Below are positions 1-6,704 of a stretch of 20,464 nucleotides of DNA, one piece after another (position 1 is the first letter of the stretch; each line of letters begins with the position of its first letter). Source of the stretch: WYEG01 sp049414625 (GTDB lineage Bacteria > Desulfobacterota > Thermodesulfobacteria > Thermodesulfobacteriales > Thermodesulfobacteriaceae); assembly GCA_049414625.1 (NCBI GenBank), contig JBMSAU010000164.1, positions 1 through 20,464 of the forward strand, written 5' to 3'. The position numbers and the translations under genes were made by a program. Under the pieces are notes generated by a model. That model was not told the DNA's origin, did not search any database, and worked only from the letters and a program-made list of their open reading frames with translations.

Positions 1-172
1 CTCTGTAGGAAAGTTTATAAAGTGTTTGATATAACCATAGAGCAACAATAAGCGCGTCCTCAAAAATTTTAGGCCTACCACGCCTCTTCACAGGTTCTAT
101 GTTTTCAATCCTCTGAAAATAGGACTTTACAAAACTATATAAATGCTTCAAAGTCAAAACACTTCTCCTCAT
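1..172 (-). CDS. IS transposase, N-terminal part (runs off the window)
   Basis: Reading leftwards from an ATG at 170-172, this encodes the first ~57 residues of the same DDE transposase found complete at 10961-11878. It starts MRRSVLTLKHLYSFVKSYF and has a single LYSFVK unit where the complete copy has two, so this is probably the ancestral length. The visible part is the N-terminal helical DNA-binding region; no catalytic residue lies within the window. Whether the gene is intact beyond the edge cannot be seen. Confidence 0.85.
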   Translation of the reverse strand, partial: MRRSVLTLKHLYSFVKSYFQRIENIEPVKRRGRPKIFEDALIVALWLYQTLYKLSYR

Positions 173-215
173 AGTTTAATAATTTAATCCTTAATTAAAA
201 TTTTTGAACAGCCCC
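1..215 (-). mobile_element. Insertion sequence, copy A (promoter-side end only)
   Basis: This stretch is nearly identical to 11691-11921 of the complete IS copy and ends in the same terminal inverted repeat (TTTTTGAACAGCCCC at 201-215). The copy is cut by the window edge, so only the transposase start and the upstream terminus are present. It differs from the complete copy by a few substitutions and by lacking an 18-bp duplication. The DNA immediately outside (216-225) is repeated exactly at the inner edge of copy C. Confidence 0.9.
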
Positions 216-225
216 AATTGCCCCT
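216..225. repeat. 10-bp direct repeat abutting IS copy A (AATTGCCCCT)
   Basis: These ten bases directly follow the last base of IS copy A and recur exactly at 20353-20362, directly before the first base of copy C. They have the form of a target-site duplication split between two IS copies. The repeat also touches the -35 element of the pilin promoter. Confidence 0.75.
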
Positions 226-252
226 TGACTTTTTTAAAATTTGTCCTATAGT
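225..252 (+). promoter_or_regulatory. Sigma-70-type promoter for the pilin genes
   Basis: TTGACT at 225-230 and TATAGT at 247-252 are separated by 16 bp, and each matches the sigma-70 consensus at five of six positions. The predicted transcription start falls about 20 bp before the pilin start codon, which has a strong Shine-Dalgarno sequence (AGGAGGT at 267-273). The -35 box lies only 9 bp from the end of IS copy A, so the insertion may have changed upstream control. Confidence 0.65.
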
Positions 253-278
253 AATATAAAAAAAAGAGGAGGTGCGAT

Positions 279-707
279 ATGAGGAGGTTAGCAGGTAGGT
301 CGTCCGGTTTTACTTTGGTTGAGTTGATGATTGTTATCGCTATCATTGCCATCCTTGCTAGCATCGCTATCCCCCAGTATCTGAAGTATCAGAGGAAGGC
401 AAAGGTATCAAGCTATGCTTTACCTGTTGTAAGAGGTTGTGCTATGGATATAGTACGTCATTGCATTGAATATCCTAATGCCACTATATCATCCGTTACT
501 AATAACCCAACCTTCCCTAATTGTAATGGTACATCAACACCAGGTGGAACTGTAACTTTAGCAGCTTCAGGATTAGCTTGTAATGACCAAGGAGCGGTCA
601 TTAGTGGAGAAGTAACCGGCACTTTAGATACAGTTAACGACTATCGAGCAAAATGCACTTTTGATGCCCAAGGAAACATGAAATGCACCGTAGAAGGAAG
701 GACATAA
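279..707 (+). CDS. Type IV pilin-like protein 1
   Basis: This 142-residue protein has a classic type III (prepilin) signal. A short basic leader MRRLAGRSSG is followed by the cleavage site G10/F11, Glu at mature position 5 (E15) and a ~20-residue hydrophobic helix (LMIVIAIIAILASIAIPQYL). A prepilin peptidase would cut after Gly10 and the subunit would assemble into a type IV pilus or a type II secretion pseudopilus. The globular part carries six Cys (54, 62, 82, 101, 126, 136), enough for three disulfides, which is many for a pilin. The start is fixed by AGGAGGT 5 bp upstream. It is the first of two paralogous pilins; no assembly genes (pilB, pilC, pilD) are in the window, so which machine it serves is unknown. 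Confidence 0.88.
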   Translation: MRRLAGRSSGFTLVELMIVIAIIAILASIAIPQYLKYQRKAKVSSYALPVVRGCAMDIVRHCIEYPNATISSVTNNPTFPNCNGTSTPGGTVTLAASGLACNDQGAVISGEVTGTLDTVNDYRAKCTFDAQGNMKCTVEGRT

Positions 708-718
708 TATAATGATTA

Positions 719-737
719 GGGGGGTTCCGCCCCCTTT
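719..737 (+). terminator. GC-rich hairpin between the two pilin genes
   Basis: A run of six G (719-724), a short loop and five C (730-734) form a perfect 5-bp GC stem followed by TTT. It ends directly at the first ATG of pilin 2. It may be a weak intrinsic terminator or attenuator, which would make pilin 2 less abundant than pilin 1, or it may shield the second start. The U tract is short, so full termination is unlikely. Confidence 0.45.
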
Positions 738-1175
738 ATGTTTATGCCTTATTCTTCTTCTAAAGGTTTTACCCTTCTTGAGTTGATGATCGTTATCGGC
801 ATCATCGCGGTTCTTGCAAGCTTAGCCATAGCAAACTATCAAAAATTTCGTCAGAAAGCCGTGGTCGCAAGCTATGCCTTGCCAAGCGTGAGAGGATGCG
901 CCCTTGGGCTTGCAAGCCTCTGTGCCGAATACCGAGGGGAATCAAACGAAACTATTGACCTCTCAACCTGTAGCACGGCAAGAAACTTTTGCCACTACAA
1001 CACCCAAACCCCTCCTGGAAACTATACCATTATTTTCAACGGAACGCTTACCTGCAGTCAATCAGGTCACGTAGTAAACGGAACTATTATCGGAAAGATA
1101 GAAAACATCAACCTCTATCAAGCAGTCTGCACCTTTGAGAACCAAACTTTAAAATGTGATGTTAAAGCGCAGTAG
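738..1175 (+). CDS. Type IV pilin-like protein 2 (paralogue of pilin 1)
   Basis: This 145-residue prepilin has a G10/F11 cleavage site, E15 (mature Glu5) and a hydrophobic N-terminal helix. It aligns with pilin 1 over the helix and the following block (ASYALPSVRGCA against SSYALPVVRGCA), so the two arose by duplication. Six cysteine positions correspond to those of pilin 1, and there are seven in all (54, 62, 78, 85, 106, 131, 140). Codon use looks more GC-rich than in pilin 1. No Shine-Dalgarno sequence is evident and a GC hairpin touches the start; ATG 744, giving a leader MPYSSSKG, is an equally good start. The gene ends with TAG. It probably encodes a minor pilin or alternative subunit. 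Confidence 0.82.
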   Translation: MFMPYSSSKGFTLLELMIVIGIIAVLASLAIANYQKFRQKAVVASYALPSVRGCALGLASLCAEYRGESNETIDLSTCSTARNFCHYNTQTPPGNYTIIFNGTLTCSQSGHVVNGTIIGKIENINLYQAVCTFENQTLKCDVKAQ

Positions 1176-1372
1176 AGTATCGAGCATAACGAAAAGTCCC
1201 TTGGGAACCATTAGCTTACGCCACAGGCGACAAGAAAGAAGGCTCGGGGCGACATCCCCCACCATGTCCTATCGAGCTAAGCGAGGCATCCCTTATTCTT
1301 AAAGTGACGAAAAAGAAGTTTCTAGATAATCTAAAGGAAGGTCTCTTGTGACAAAAAGGAGGATAACGATTT
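1176..1372. other. Intergenic region with two copies of a dispersed palindromic repeat
   Basis: No gene is evident here. It contains two related segments starting TATCGAGC (1178-1202 and 1270-1294) whose pattern, TCGAGC-TAA-CGA followed by CCCTT, recurs elsewhere in the window. Between them are GGGG-CGACAT-CCCC (a 4-bp stem) and the inverted pair TTAGCT (1211-1216) and AGCTAA (1275-1280), so the transcript could fold into one larger structure. It may act as a pilin terminator or may be a degenerate REP-like cluster. Confidence 0.5.
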
Positions 1373-1401
1373 TTGACAACCCTTTAATTTCTGTTTAAAA
1401 T
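1373..1401 (+). promoter_or_regulatory. Consensus sigma-70 promoter of the 1436-6554 operon
   Basis: A perfect -35 box TTGACA (1373-1378) is separated by 17 bp from TAAAAT (1396-1401), which matches five of six positions. It lies about 35 bp upstream of the zinc-ribbon gene, which is preceded by a G-rich ribosome site (GGGGGG). It is the best-matching promoter in the window and suggests constitutive expression of the five-gene operon by the RpoD encoded nearby. Confidence 0.75.
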
Positions 1402-1435
1402 AGCAAAAACTAGACCTTACTATTGGGGGGCTTAA

Positions 1436-1942
1436 ATGCCAAAAAAGGGGGATAAGTGGATTAGGCATACCTGGGAGTTTGAGACCACGGAAGATCCTTA
1501 CGCAATGAAGGAAGCACCAGCAGGAGAGGCAGTTTGTCCACGCTGTAAATCAGTTTTTAAAGACAAAAGATGGTTTATGGATGAAGAGTTAGCAGAGGAG
1601 CTCTTAGAGGCAGAAAACGTCCCTAAACTCCTTTGCCCAGGTTGTAGAAAGGCACTCGAAAGCTATGCCATGGGGTATCTTTACATCTCGGGTGAATTCT
1701 GGAAAACCCATCGTGATGATATCATGAGGCTTATTAACAACGAGGTGGAGAAGGCGCGCGGTCTAAATCCACTTCACCAGATAATCAACATCGTAGATGA
1801 CGGCGAAACTACCATCATTGAAACCACCACCGACCACTTAGCTCAAAGACTTGGAAGAGCCCTTTATAAAGCCTATAAGGGTGACCTTGAATTCCGTTGG
1901 TCAAAAGGGGATAAACTCGTTAGAGTCTACTGGAAACGATAA
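1436..1942 (+). CDS. Zinc-ribbon protein, NMD3-like/BCAM0308-like, function unknown
   Basis: This 168-residue soluble protein has two CxxC knuckles, CPRC (34-37) and CPGC (67-70), separated by a helical, acidic segment. Together they should hold one structural zinc. The C-terminal half (about 75-168) is a mixed alpha/beta region with DDGETTIIETTTDHLAQRLG at 121-140 and no motif I can assign. The layout recalls a small bacterial family annotated as BCAM0308-like or NMD3-related and often found near stress genes; that assignment is from memory and unverified. It is the first gene of a tight operon, 9 bp before a universal stress protein gene, which supports a stress or nucleic-acid role. The start follows GGGGGG in the leader. 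Confidence 0.6.
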   Translation: MPKKGDKWIRHTWEFETTEDPYAMKEAPAGEAVCPRCKSVFKDKRWFMDEELAEELLEAENVPKLLCPGCRKALESYAMGYLYISGEFWKTHRDDIMRLINNEVEKARGLNPLHQIINIVDDGETTIIETTTDHLAQRLGRALYKAYKGDLEFRWSKGDKLVRVYWKR

Positions 1943-1951
1943 ACGAGCTCT

Positions 1952-2770
1952 ATGCCCAAACCCTTGGTTCTTGTCCTTGATTTTGATGAATTAGCCTATG
2001 CTGTAATCGAAACTTCTAAATTTTTACTAACACATATCTATCAAGAAAACAAATTAATCCTTTTCCATGTTATCGAGGAGGCTTTAACCGCACCAGTTTA
2101 TGTTCTACCATACTTAAAGTTTGAGTTCAAAAAGGTCGAGGAGGACCTCAATAGACTTATAGAGAGCGCTAATTTTAACAAAGAAAAGGTTGAAAAGACT
2201 TTAACTTTTGGGGATAGATGGTCAAACCTTGAACGGGTTTTGCACACTCTCTCCCCTGAGCTTCTGATCATAGGATACAAACCTCATCTTTTTACAGTTC
2301 CCTTAGCTGAAAAGCTCTTAGAAAGGCTTGAGCTTCCCTTTTTAGCTGTAAAAGAAAACCCCCTCACAAAACTCAAAAGGATCCTTTGTTTTTTTGACCA
2401 ATCACAGGATGCGACTTTAGCTTTAAAGTTGGCGGCTGATTGGGCAATCAAAACAAAGGCCAAGTTGACGGTGTTAAGTTTTTATTTCACTAAACATCTG
2501 GCAAGAGTTAATGAAATTACCCTTCATGAAACAATAGAGAGGTCGATTACAAAAAATATTGAAAGAGAGCTTACCCAACCAGACAAAATCCTTGAAGACA
2601 TCGTTGTCCTTAAGATAGATAAGCTTCAGGACCTTGATAGGATGGTTAACTAGAGATTTGAGGTGATTTTCATGGGAAGAAAGGAAGAAACGCTTATCCA
2701 AGGGCTTGGTTCCTTTTCTAAGCACATTCTTCGAACATCCAAAGTTCCTGTCTGCGTGGTGAAAGCCTAA
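1952..2770 (+). pseudogene. Tandem-domain universal stress protein broken by an in-frame amber codon
   Basis: The reading frame encodes two Usp domains (about 1-134 and 138-272). An in-frame TAG at 2651-2653 (codon 234) stops the second domain early. Beyond it, without any frame change, 38 codons continue to TAA at 2768-2770 and give the expected Usp end: VIFMGRKEE, then GLGSFSKHILRTSKVPV. The -G-S-x-S- segment is the usual nucleotide-binding element of Usp domains. Pilin 2, ubiX and the deoC fusion all use TAG as a normal stop, so genome-wide recoding is unlikely; a nonsense mutation or sequencing error is the simplest view. GAGGTG (2660-2665) lies 6 bp before ATG 2672, so a 32-residue tail peptide could be restarted. 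The 233-residue product would keep domain 1 whole. Confidence 0.8.
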
Positions 2771-2772
2771 AA

Positions 2773-3807
2773 ATGGAATATGTAAGCTTAATTTTAAGCC
2801 TTTTTGTTATCTTAGTCTGCGCTGAAATGTTTACCAACGGCGTTGAGGTCTTTGGAGAAAGGTTATCCCTTTCGCAGGCCGTAGTTGGAAGCCTCCTTGC
2901 TGCTGTCGGGACAGCCCTTCCTGAAACCATAATCCCCTTTGTAGCTATTCTCCTATATAAAGGTGAGAGTGGGGACCAAATAGGATTGGGAGCGATCCTT
3001 GGTGCTCCTTTTATGCTAGCTACCATTGGAATGTGCATGGTTGGGCTTGGAGCCTTGATAAGCTTTTTACAAAGAAAAAGAGATTTCGAAATCTATATCG
3101 AAGAAAAAACCTTTAGAAGGGATTTTTCCTTCTTTCTCTTAAGCTACAGTTTAGCTATAGCAGGAGGAGTGCTCTTTCCCGATAATAAACCCGTGCATTA
3201 TATCCTTGCTTTTCTATTAATTTTACTTTATGCAGGCTATATCTATCAGACCTTCAGAGCAGATAGTCTTGAAGTAGAAGCTCATGAAGACCTTTATCTA
3301 TCAAGAATCTTTAAGAAGCTTTCCTTTAAGGTTGGAGAAAATGCTGAAAAGTTATTAAGCCTTATTCAGGCTGTAATCGCTGTTCTTCTCATGGTAAAGG
3401 GTGCCCATATGTTTGTTGAAGCTGTGGAAAAGATTTCTATTAAATTCGGTTTTGACCTCCTTCTTTTTTCTCTCCTCATTGCTCCTGTTGCCACAGAGCT
3501 TCCGGAAAAGTTTAATAGCTTCCTCTGGTCCTTAAAAAAAAGAGATGTCCTAGCCTTGGGGAATATCAGCGGAGCTATGGTCTTTCAGTCCACGTTTCCG
3601 GTTTCCGTAGGGCTTATCTTTACTTCTTGGAAGATTGAGGGTTTAGGTTTGCTTTCTGCCATAATTGCTATAGGCTTGATCTTTGTATATTGGAGTTATG
3701 TCTCCCGTTATAAACGTCTCCCAATTCCTCTCCTTCTCCTTTCTGGATTATCTTATGTTGGTTATGCAGTCCTCGTTGTTCTAAGCATAACCCATGGAAG
3801 AACTTAA
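2773..3807 (+). CDS. CaCA-family sodium/calcium exchanger-like membrane protein
   Basis: This 344-residue integral membrane protein has about ten hydrophobic segments and two copies of the cation-exchanger alpha-repeat. Repeat 1 has GTALPET at 46-52, and repeat 2 has APVATELPE at 237-245 followed by GNISGAMVFQST at 263-274. The acidic residue within each repeat is the expected cation ligand. A charged cytoplasmic loop lies between the halves (about 160-195). Family members exchange Na+ or H+ for Ca2+ or another divalent cation across the inner membrane; the substrate cannot be told from sequence. The gene starts 2 bp after the usp stop and overlaps folC by 14 bp, so it is translationally coupled within the operon. 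Confidence 0.85.
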   Translation: MEYVSLILSLFVILVCAEMFTNGVEVFGERLSLSQAVVGSLLAAVGTALPETIIPFVAILLYKGESGDQIGLGAILGAPFMLATIGMCMVGLGALISFLQRKRDFEIYIEEKTFRRDFSFFLLSYSLAIAGGVLFPDNKPVHYILAFLLILLYAGYIYQTFRADSLEVEAHEDLYLSRIFKKLSFKVGENAEKLLSLIQAVIAVLLMVKGAHMFVEAVEKISIKFGFDLLLFSLLIAPVATELPEKFNSFLWSLKKRDVLALGNISGAMVFQSTFPVSVGLIFTSWKIEGLGLLSAIIAIGLIFVYWSYVSRYKRLPIPLLLLSGLSYVGYAVLVVLSITHGRT

Positions 3808-5071
3808 TTTTTACTTAAAATGGCTTTCAACCTTTGAATTTCATGGAATAAAACCGGGTCTATACCGAATTCAAAGGTTGCTTACTAAGCTTGACAACCC
3901 CCAAAAGAAGTATCTAACAGTTCATATTGCTGGGACAAACGGCAAAGGGTCCACCTCAGCCATGCTTGAAAGCATTGCTCATGCCCTTAGTTTAAAGGTT
4001 GGTCTTTACACCTCTCCACATCTTTTTAAACTGAACGAAAGGTTCCGAATTAACAAACAGCCTATCTCTGACGAGAAACTTCTAGAAAGTTTAAAGGTAT
4101 TAAAGAAAACCTTAGGGAGCCTTCCAGCAACCTACTTTGAGTTAACAACCGCTCTTGCCTTTTTTATCTTTGCTGAGGAAAAAGTTGATATAGCTATCAT
4201 AGAGTGCGGGATGGGTGGAAGGCTTGATGCGACAAATGTGATAAAACCAGAAGTCTCGATTATTACCTCCATCGGCTTTGACCACATGAAGTATTTAGGC
4301 AATACTATAGAGAAGATTGCCTTTGAGAAAGCTGGCATTATCAAAAGGGAAAGACCGGTTGTTGTGGGGAGAATGAAAGAGCAAGCAATGCAGGTCATCC
4401 TCGATAGAGCAAAAAGGCTAAACTCACCGACTTACCTTTGGGACAGAGATTTCAAAACTATCCCCTGTGGAAGCTTCTGGACATATTTAGGAAAAAATAA
4501 AGTTGAAGGGATTCTGCTTAATCTTAAGGGCTATTATCAAGGTTATAACCTTGGTTCAGCTTTAAAAGCTACAGAAATACTTTCTGATAAAGGTATTTTG
4601 CCTTGGAACGAAGAAAAGATTAAAGACGCTTTACAAAATGTTATCTGGCCTTTAAGATACCAAAAACAAAGGTTTTTCGGAAAGGATTTTCTTTTTGACT
4701 GCGCTCACAACGAAGAGGGAGCTTTAGCTTTAAGAGAAAATCTCTTAGTCGAAGGAGAGGAAAATTACAAGCTCTTACTTCTTGGAGCTACGAACGAAGA
4801 TGGCACCAAACCTTTCCACAGGCTCTTTGAAATCCTTGAGGACCTTTTTGATGAGGTTTTTATCTGCGAGTTTCTATCTCCGAGACGAGTCGTCACAATT
4901 TCAGAATGGCAAGAGAGGCTATCAAAAAAGAACAAAGTAAGCTTTTTTGAAAATCCAAAGCTTGCCTTAGAAAGAGCCCTTGTTAGCCCCTTCTCAGGCA
5001 TAGTGATCTCTGGCTCAATCTATTTTGTGGCTGAATGTTTTAAAATCTTAGAGGGTATGCAAGATGTTTAA
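3794..5071 (+). CDS. folC: Bifunctional folylpolyglutamate synthase/dihydrofolate synthase
   Basis: FolC adds glutamate to dihydropteroate and then to tetrahydrofolate, using ATP, in the cytoplasm. The 425-residue length is normal. Visible signatures are the P-loop HIAGTNGKGST (44-54), the ECGMGGRLDATN block typical of Mur-ligase relatives, SIGFDHMKYLG, the substrate-region FDCAHNEEGA, and a C-terminal SGSIYFVAE. Start and stop overlap both neighbours (14 bp with the exchanger gene, 8 bp with the helicase gene), so it sits in the middle of a strongly coupled operon. Folate metabolism has no obvious link to the neighbours; this looks like compact-genome packing. Confidence 0.95.
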   Translation: MEELNFYLKWLSTFEFHGIKPGLYRIQRLLTKLDNPQKKYLTVHIAGTNGKGSTSAMLESIAHALSLKVGLYTSPHLFKLNERFRINKQPISDEKLLESLKVLKKTLGSLPATYFELTTALAFFIFAEEKVDIAIIECGMGGRLDATNVIKPEVSIITSIGFDHMKYLGNTIEKIAFEKAGIIKRERPVVVGRMKEQAMQVILDRAKRLNSPTYLWDRDFKTIPCGSFWTYLGKNKVEGILLNLKGYYQGYNLGSALKATEILSDKGILPWNEEKIKDALQNVIWPLRYQKQRFFGKDFLFDCAHNEEGALALRENLLVEGEENYKLLLLGATNEDGTKPFHRLFEILEDLFDEVFICEFLSPRRVVTISEWQERLSKKNKVSFFENPKLALERALVSPFSGIVISGSIYFVAECFKILEGMQDV

Positions 5072-6554
5072 TTCTTTATCTGAAGAACAGAAGCTTGTCC
5101 TATCTACTCCGGGAGACCTTTTGGTCATTGCTGGCCCCGGAAGCGGTAAAACAAGAACGCTTGTGTCTAAGGTGGTAAGGCTTCTTGAAGATGGCGTTCC
5201 CCCCGAAAAAATCTATCTTTTAACCTTTTCTGTTAAGGTAAGCTTGGAACTAAAAAAGAGGCTTAAAGAACTCGGCTTAAAAGGGGTAAAGGTTGATACC
5301 TTCCATGGTTTAGCCTACGACTTGATAAGGGATAAGAATGGGAAGCCCCCCACCGTTATTTCAGAAAAGGAAAGAGACGAGATATTAAAAAAACTCTTTC
5401 CAGGAGTAAAAGACCCACTGTCAAAGGATGAACTAAAAAGAATTTACTATGACTATCTTGAAAAGAATGGGCTTTATGATTTTGATTTTTTGGTTTATAA
5501 GGCAAGCATGCTTGAAGGCTTTAACTTTAAAGGCTTCTATGTTATCGTGGATGAATTTCAGGACCTCGCCCAAGACCTTTTTCCTCTTTTAGAGAGGCTC
5601 ACACCCGCAACCTGGGTGTTTTTTGGCGACCCAAACCAATCTATTTACGGCTTTAGAGGAGCAAATCCAGAAAAGCTAAAAAAATTTTTAGAAAAGGCTA
5701 AGCCTGCCCTTAAGATTTGCTATCTTACCCAAAGTTTTCGCTGTCGGGAAGCCATTCTAAACTTTGCCGAAAATTTCAAAGCCTCCCCTTGGTCCTCACC
5801 AAGGTTAAGAAGCACCGCCTCAGGAGGTGAGGTTTTAGGTTTTTTAAGTTATGATGAATTTCAGGAAAAGGAAAAGCTTTCAAAAATAATCAAAGAAAAC
5901 CTTGGGGGGTTAACTCTTGAGTCTGCCCAAATAAATCAAGTCTCACCTGATGATATCTTTATCCTTTCTCGTTTAAGAGTTCTTTTAGTTCCTGTGAAAG
6001 AATGGCTCCTTCAAGAGGGCTTTCCTGTAAGCCTTCCTGAGGAGGAAGCAAGAGAATTTTATCAAGAACTTTCCCAATTTCTGCAGTCCCCAAGAGTTCA
6101 ACATCTTTCCGTTGAGCAAGCCCTTTCTGAAGTTTCCCCTGAGTTGAAAAGCTATCTACTTAATTTGTATGAGCTATTTGAGAGAGATAAGGAAAAGTTT
6201 TTAACCTATCTTTCAAACTTTAAAGAAGCCGATTTAGTTCTACCCACAAGGCAGGGAATTAAGCTTATGACTATTCACGCAAGCAAAGGGCTTGAAGCAA
6301 AGATTGTAATCTTAATTGGAGCAGAAGAAGGCCTCATACCTTTAACCATCTTTAAAGATTTTAATTTAGACGAAGAAAAAAGAACTGTGTTTGTCGCTAT
6401 AACTAGAGCTAAGGAAAAATTTTACTTCTTTGTTCAAAAGGGGAGAAGAGCCTACGGAAGAAGCTTTGAGCAAACTTCTCATTTCTTTTTAAACTTTCCG
6501 ATTAAAATTTTAGAAAAACCTAAACTCAAAGCTAAACAAAAAACTTTATTTTGA
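5064..6554 (+). CDS. Short UvrD/Rep-family (SF1A) DNA helicase
   Basis: This is an ATP-driven 3'-5' DNA helicase of the UvrD/PcrA/Rep type. Motifs in order: LSEEQ near the N-terminus (Q motif), GPGSGKT (24-30, Walker A), DTFHGLAYDL (motif Ic), DEFQD (163-167, Walker B), GDPNQSIYGFRGA (188-200), QSFRC (223-227, motif IV), TIHASKGLEAKIV (403-415, motif V) and FVAITRAKEKFYF (443-455, motif VI). At 496 residues it is well short of the usual 650-750, and regions corresponding to subdomains 1B and 2B are reduced. The last five residues, QKTLF (492-496) on a basic tail, resemble a beta-clamp binding motif. It is the last gene of the operon and overlaps folC by 8 bp. Whether it acts in mismatch or excision repair cannot be decided here. 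Confidence 0.92.
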   Translation: MFNSLSEEQKLVLSTPGDLLVIAGPGSGKTRTLVSKVVRLLEDGVPPEKIYLLTFSVKVSLELKKRLKELGLKGVKVDTFHGLAYDLIRDKNGKPPTVISEKERDEILKKLFPGVKDPLSKDELKRIYYDYLEKNGLYDFDFLVYKASMLEGFNFKGFYVIVDEFQDLAQDLFPLLERLTPATWVFFGDPNQSIYGFRGANPEKLKKFLEKAKPALKICYLTQSFRCREAILNFAENFKASPWSSPRLRSTASGGEVLGFLSYDEFQEKEKLSKIIKENLGGLTLESAQINQVSPDDIFILSRLRVLLVPVKEWLLQEGFPVSLPEEEAREFYQELSQFLQSPRVQHLSVEQALSEVSPELKSYLLNLYELFERDKEKFLTYLSNFKEADLVLPTRQGIKLMTIHASKGLEAKIVILIGAEEGLIPLTIFKDFNLDEEKRTVFVAITRAKEKFYFFVQKGRRAYGRSFEQTSHFFLNFPIKILEKPKLKAKQKTLF

Positions 6555-6704
6555 AATGTCACATTGAAAGGGTGCTAATCCCTGCAAAAAAGTTAATTGG
6601 AGAATTTGTAAGGTGCAAACACCTCTCGCCCCTATGTTAACTTAATGAAGTTCCCGCGACTTACGCTTAAGGAGGGACTTGCGAGTAGAAATCTCTCTCA
6701 CGCC
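6555..6704. other. Structured intergenic region between convergent uvrD-like and rpoD genes
   Basis: No protein is evident in this 150-bp gap. It holds nested inverted repeats: AAGTTAA (6590-6596) with TTAACTT (6637-6643), enclosing a perfect hairpin AGGTG-CAAA-CACCT (6611-6624). A second pair follows, AAGTTCCC (6648-6655) with GGGACTT (6674-6680, one bulge), and a weaker AGGG/CCCT pair lies at 6569-6583. It lies between two 3' ends, so a bidirectional termination or mRNA-stabilising element is the likely role. A small RNA is possible. The segment GCGAG-AGAAATCTCTCT near 6681-6698 also resembles the dispersed repeat at 20211. Confidence 0.5.

Noticed and set aside
738..1175. Pilin 2 as a horizontally acquired gene because of its higher GC
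   Set aside because: It aligns closely with pilin 1 including cysteine positions, so local duplication is simpler; the base-composition difference is small over a short gene.
1178..1294. CRISPR array or riboswitch in the pilin-zinc ribbon gap
   Set aside because: Only two degenerate related segments are present, with no regular spacers, and no known riboswitch core was recognised.
2651..2653. Amber codon read as pyrrolysine or general stop-codon reassignment
   Set aside because: TAG is the ordinary stop of pilin 2, ubiX and the deoC fusion gene in this window, and Usp proteins have no known need for pyrrolysine. Kept only as a remote alternative.
2718..3038. Minus-strand open frame opposite the exchanger start
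   Set aside because: It overlaps a well-supported membrane protein gene completely and its product has no recognisable features.
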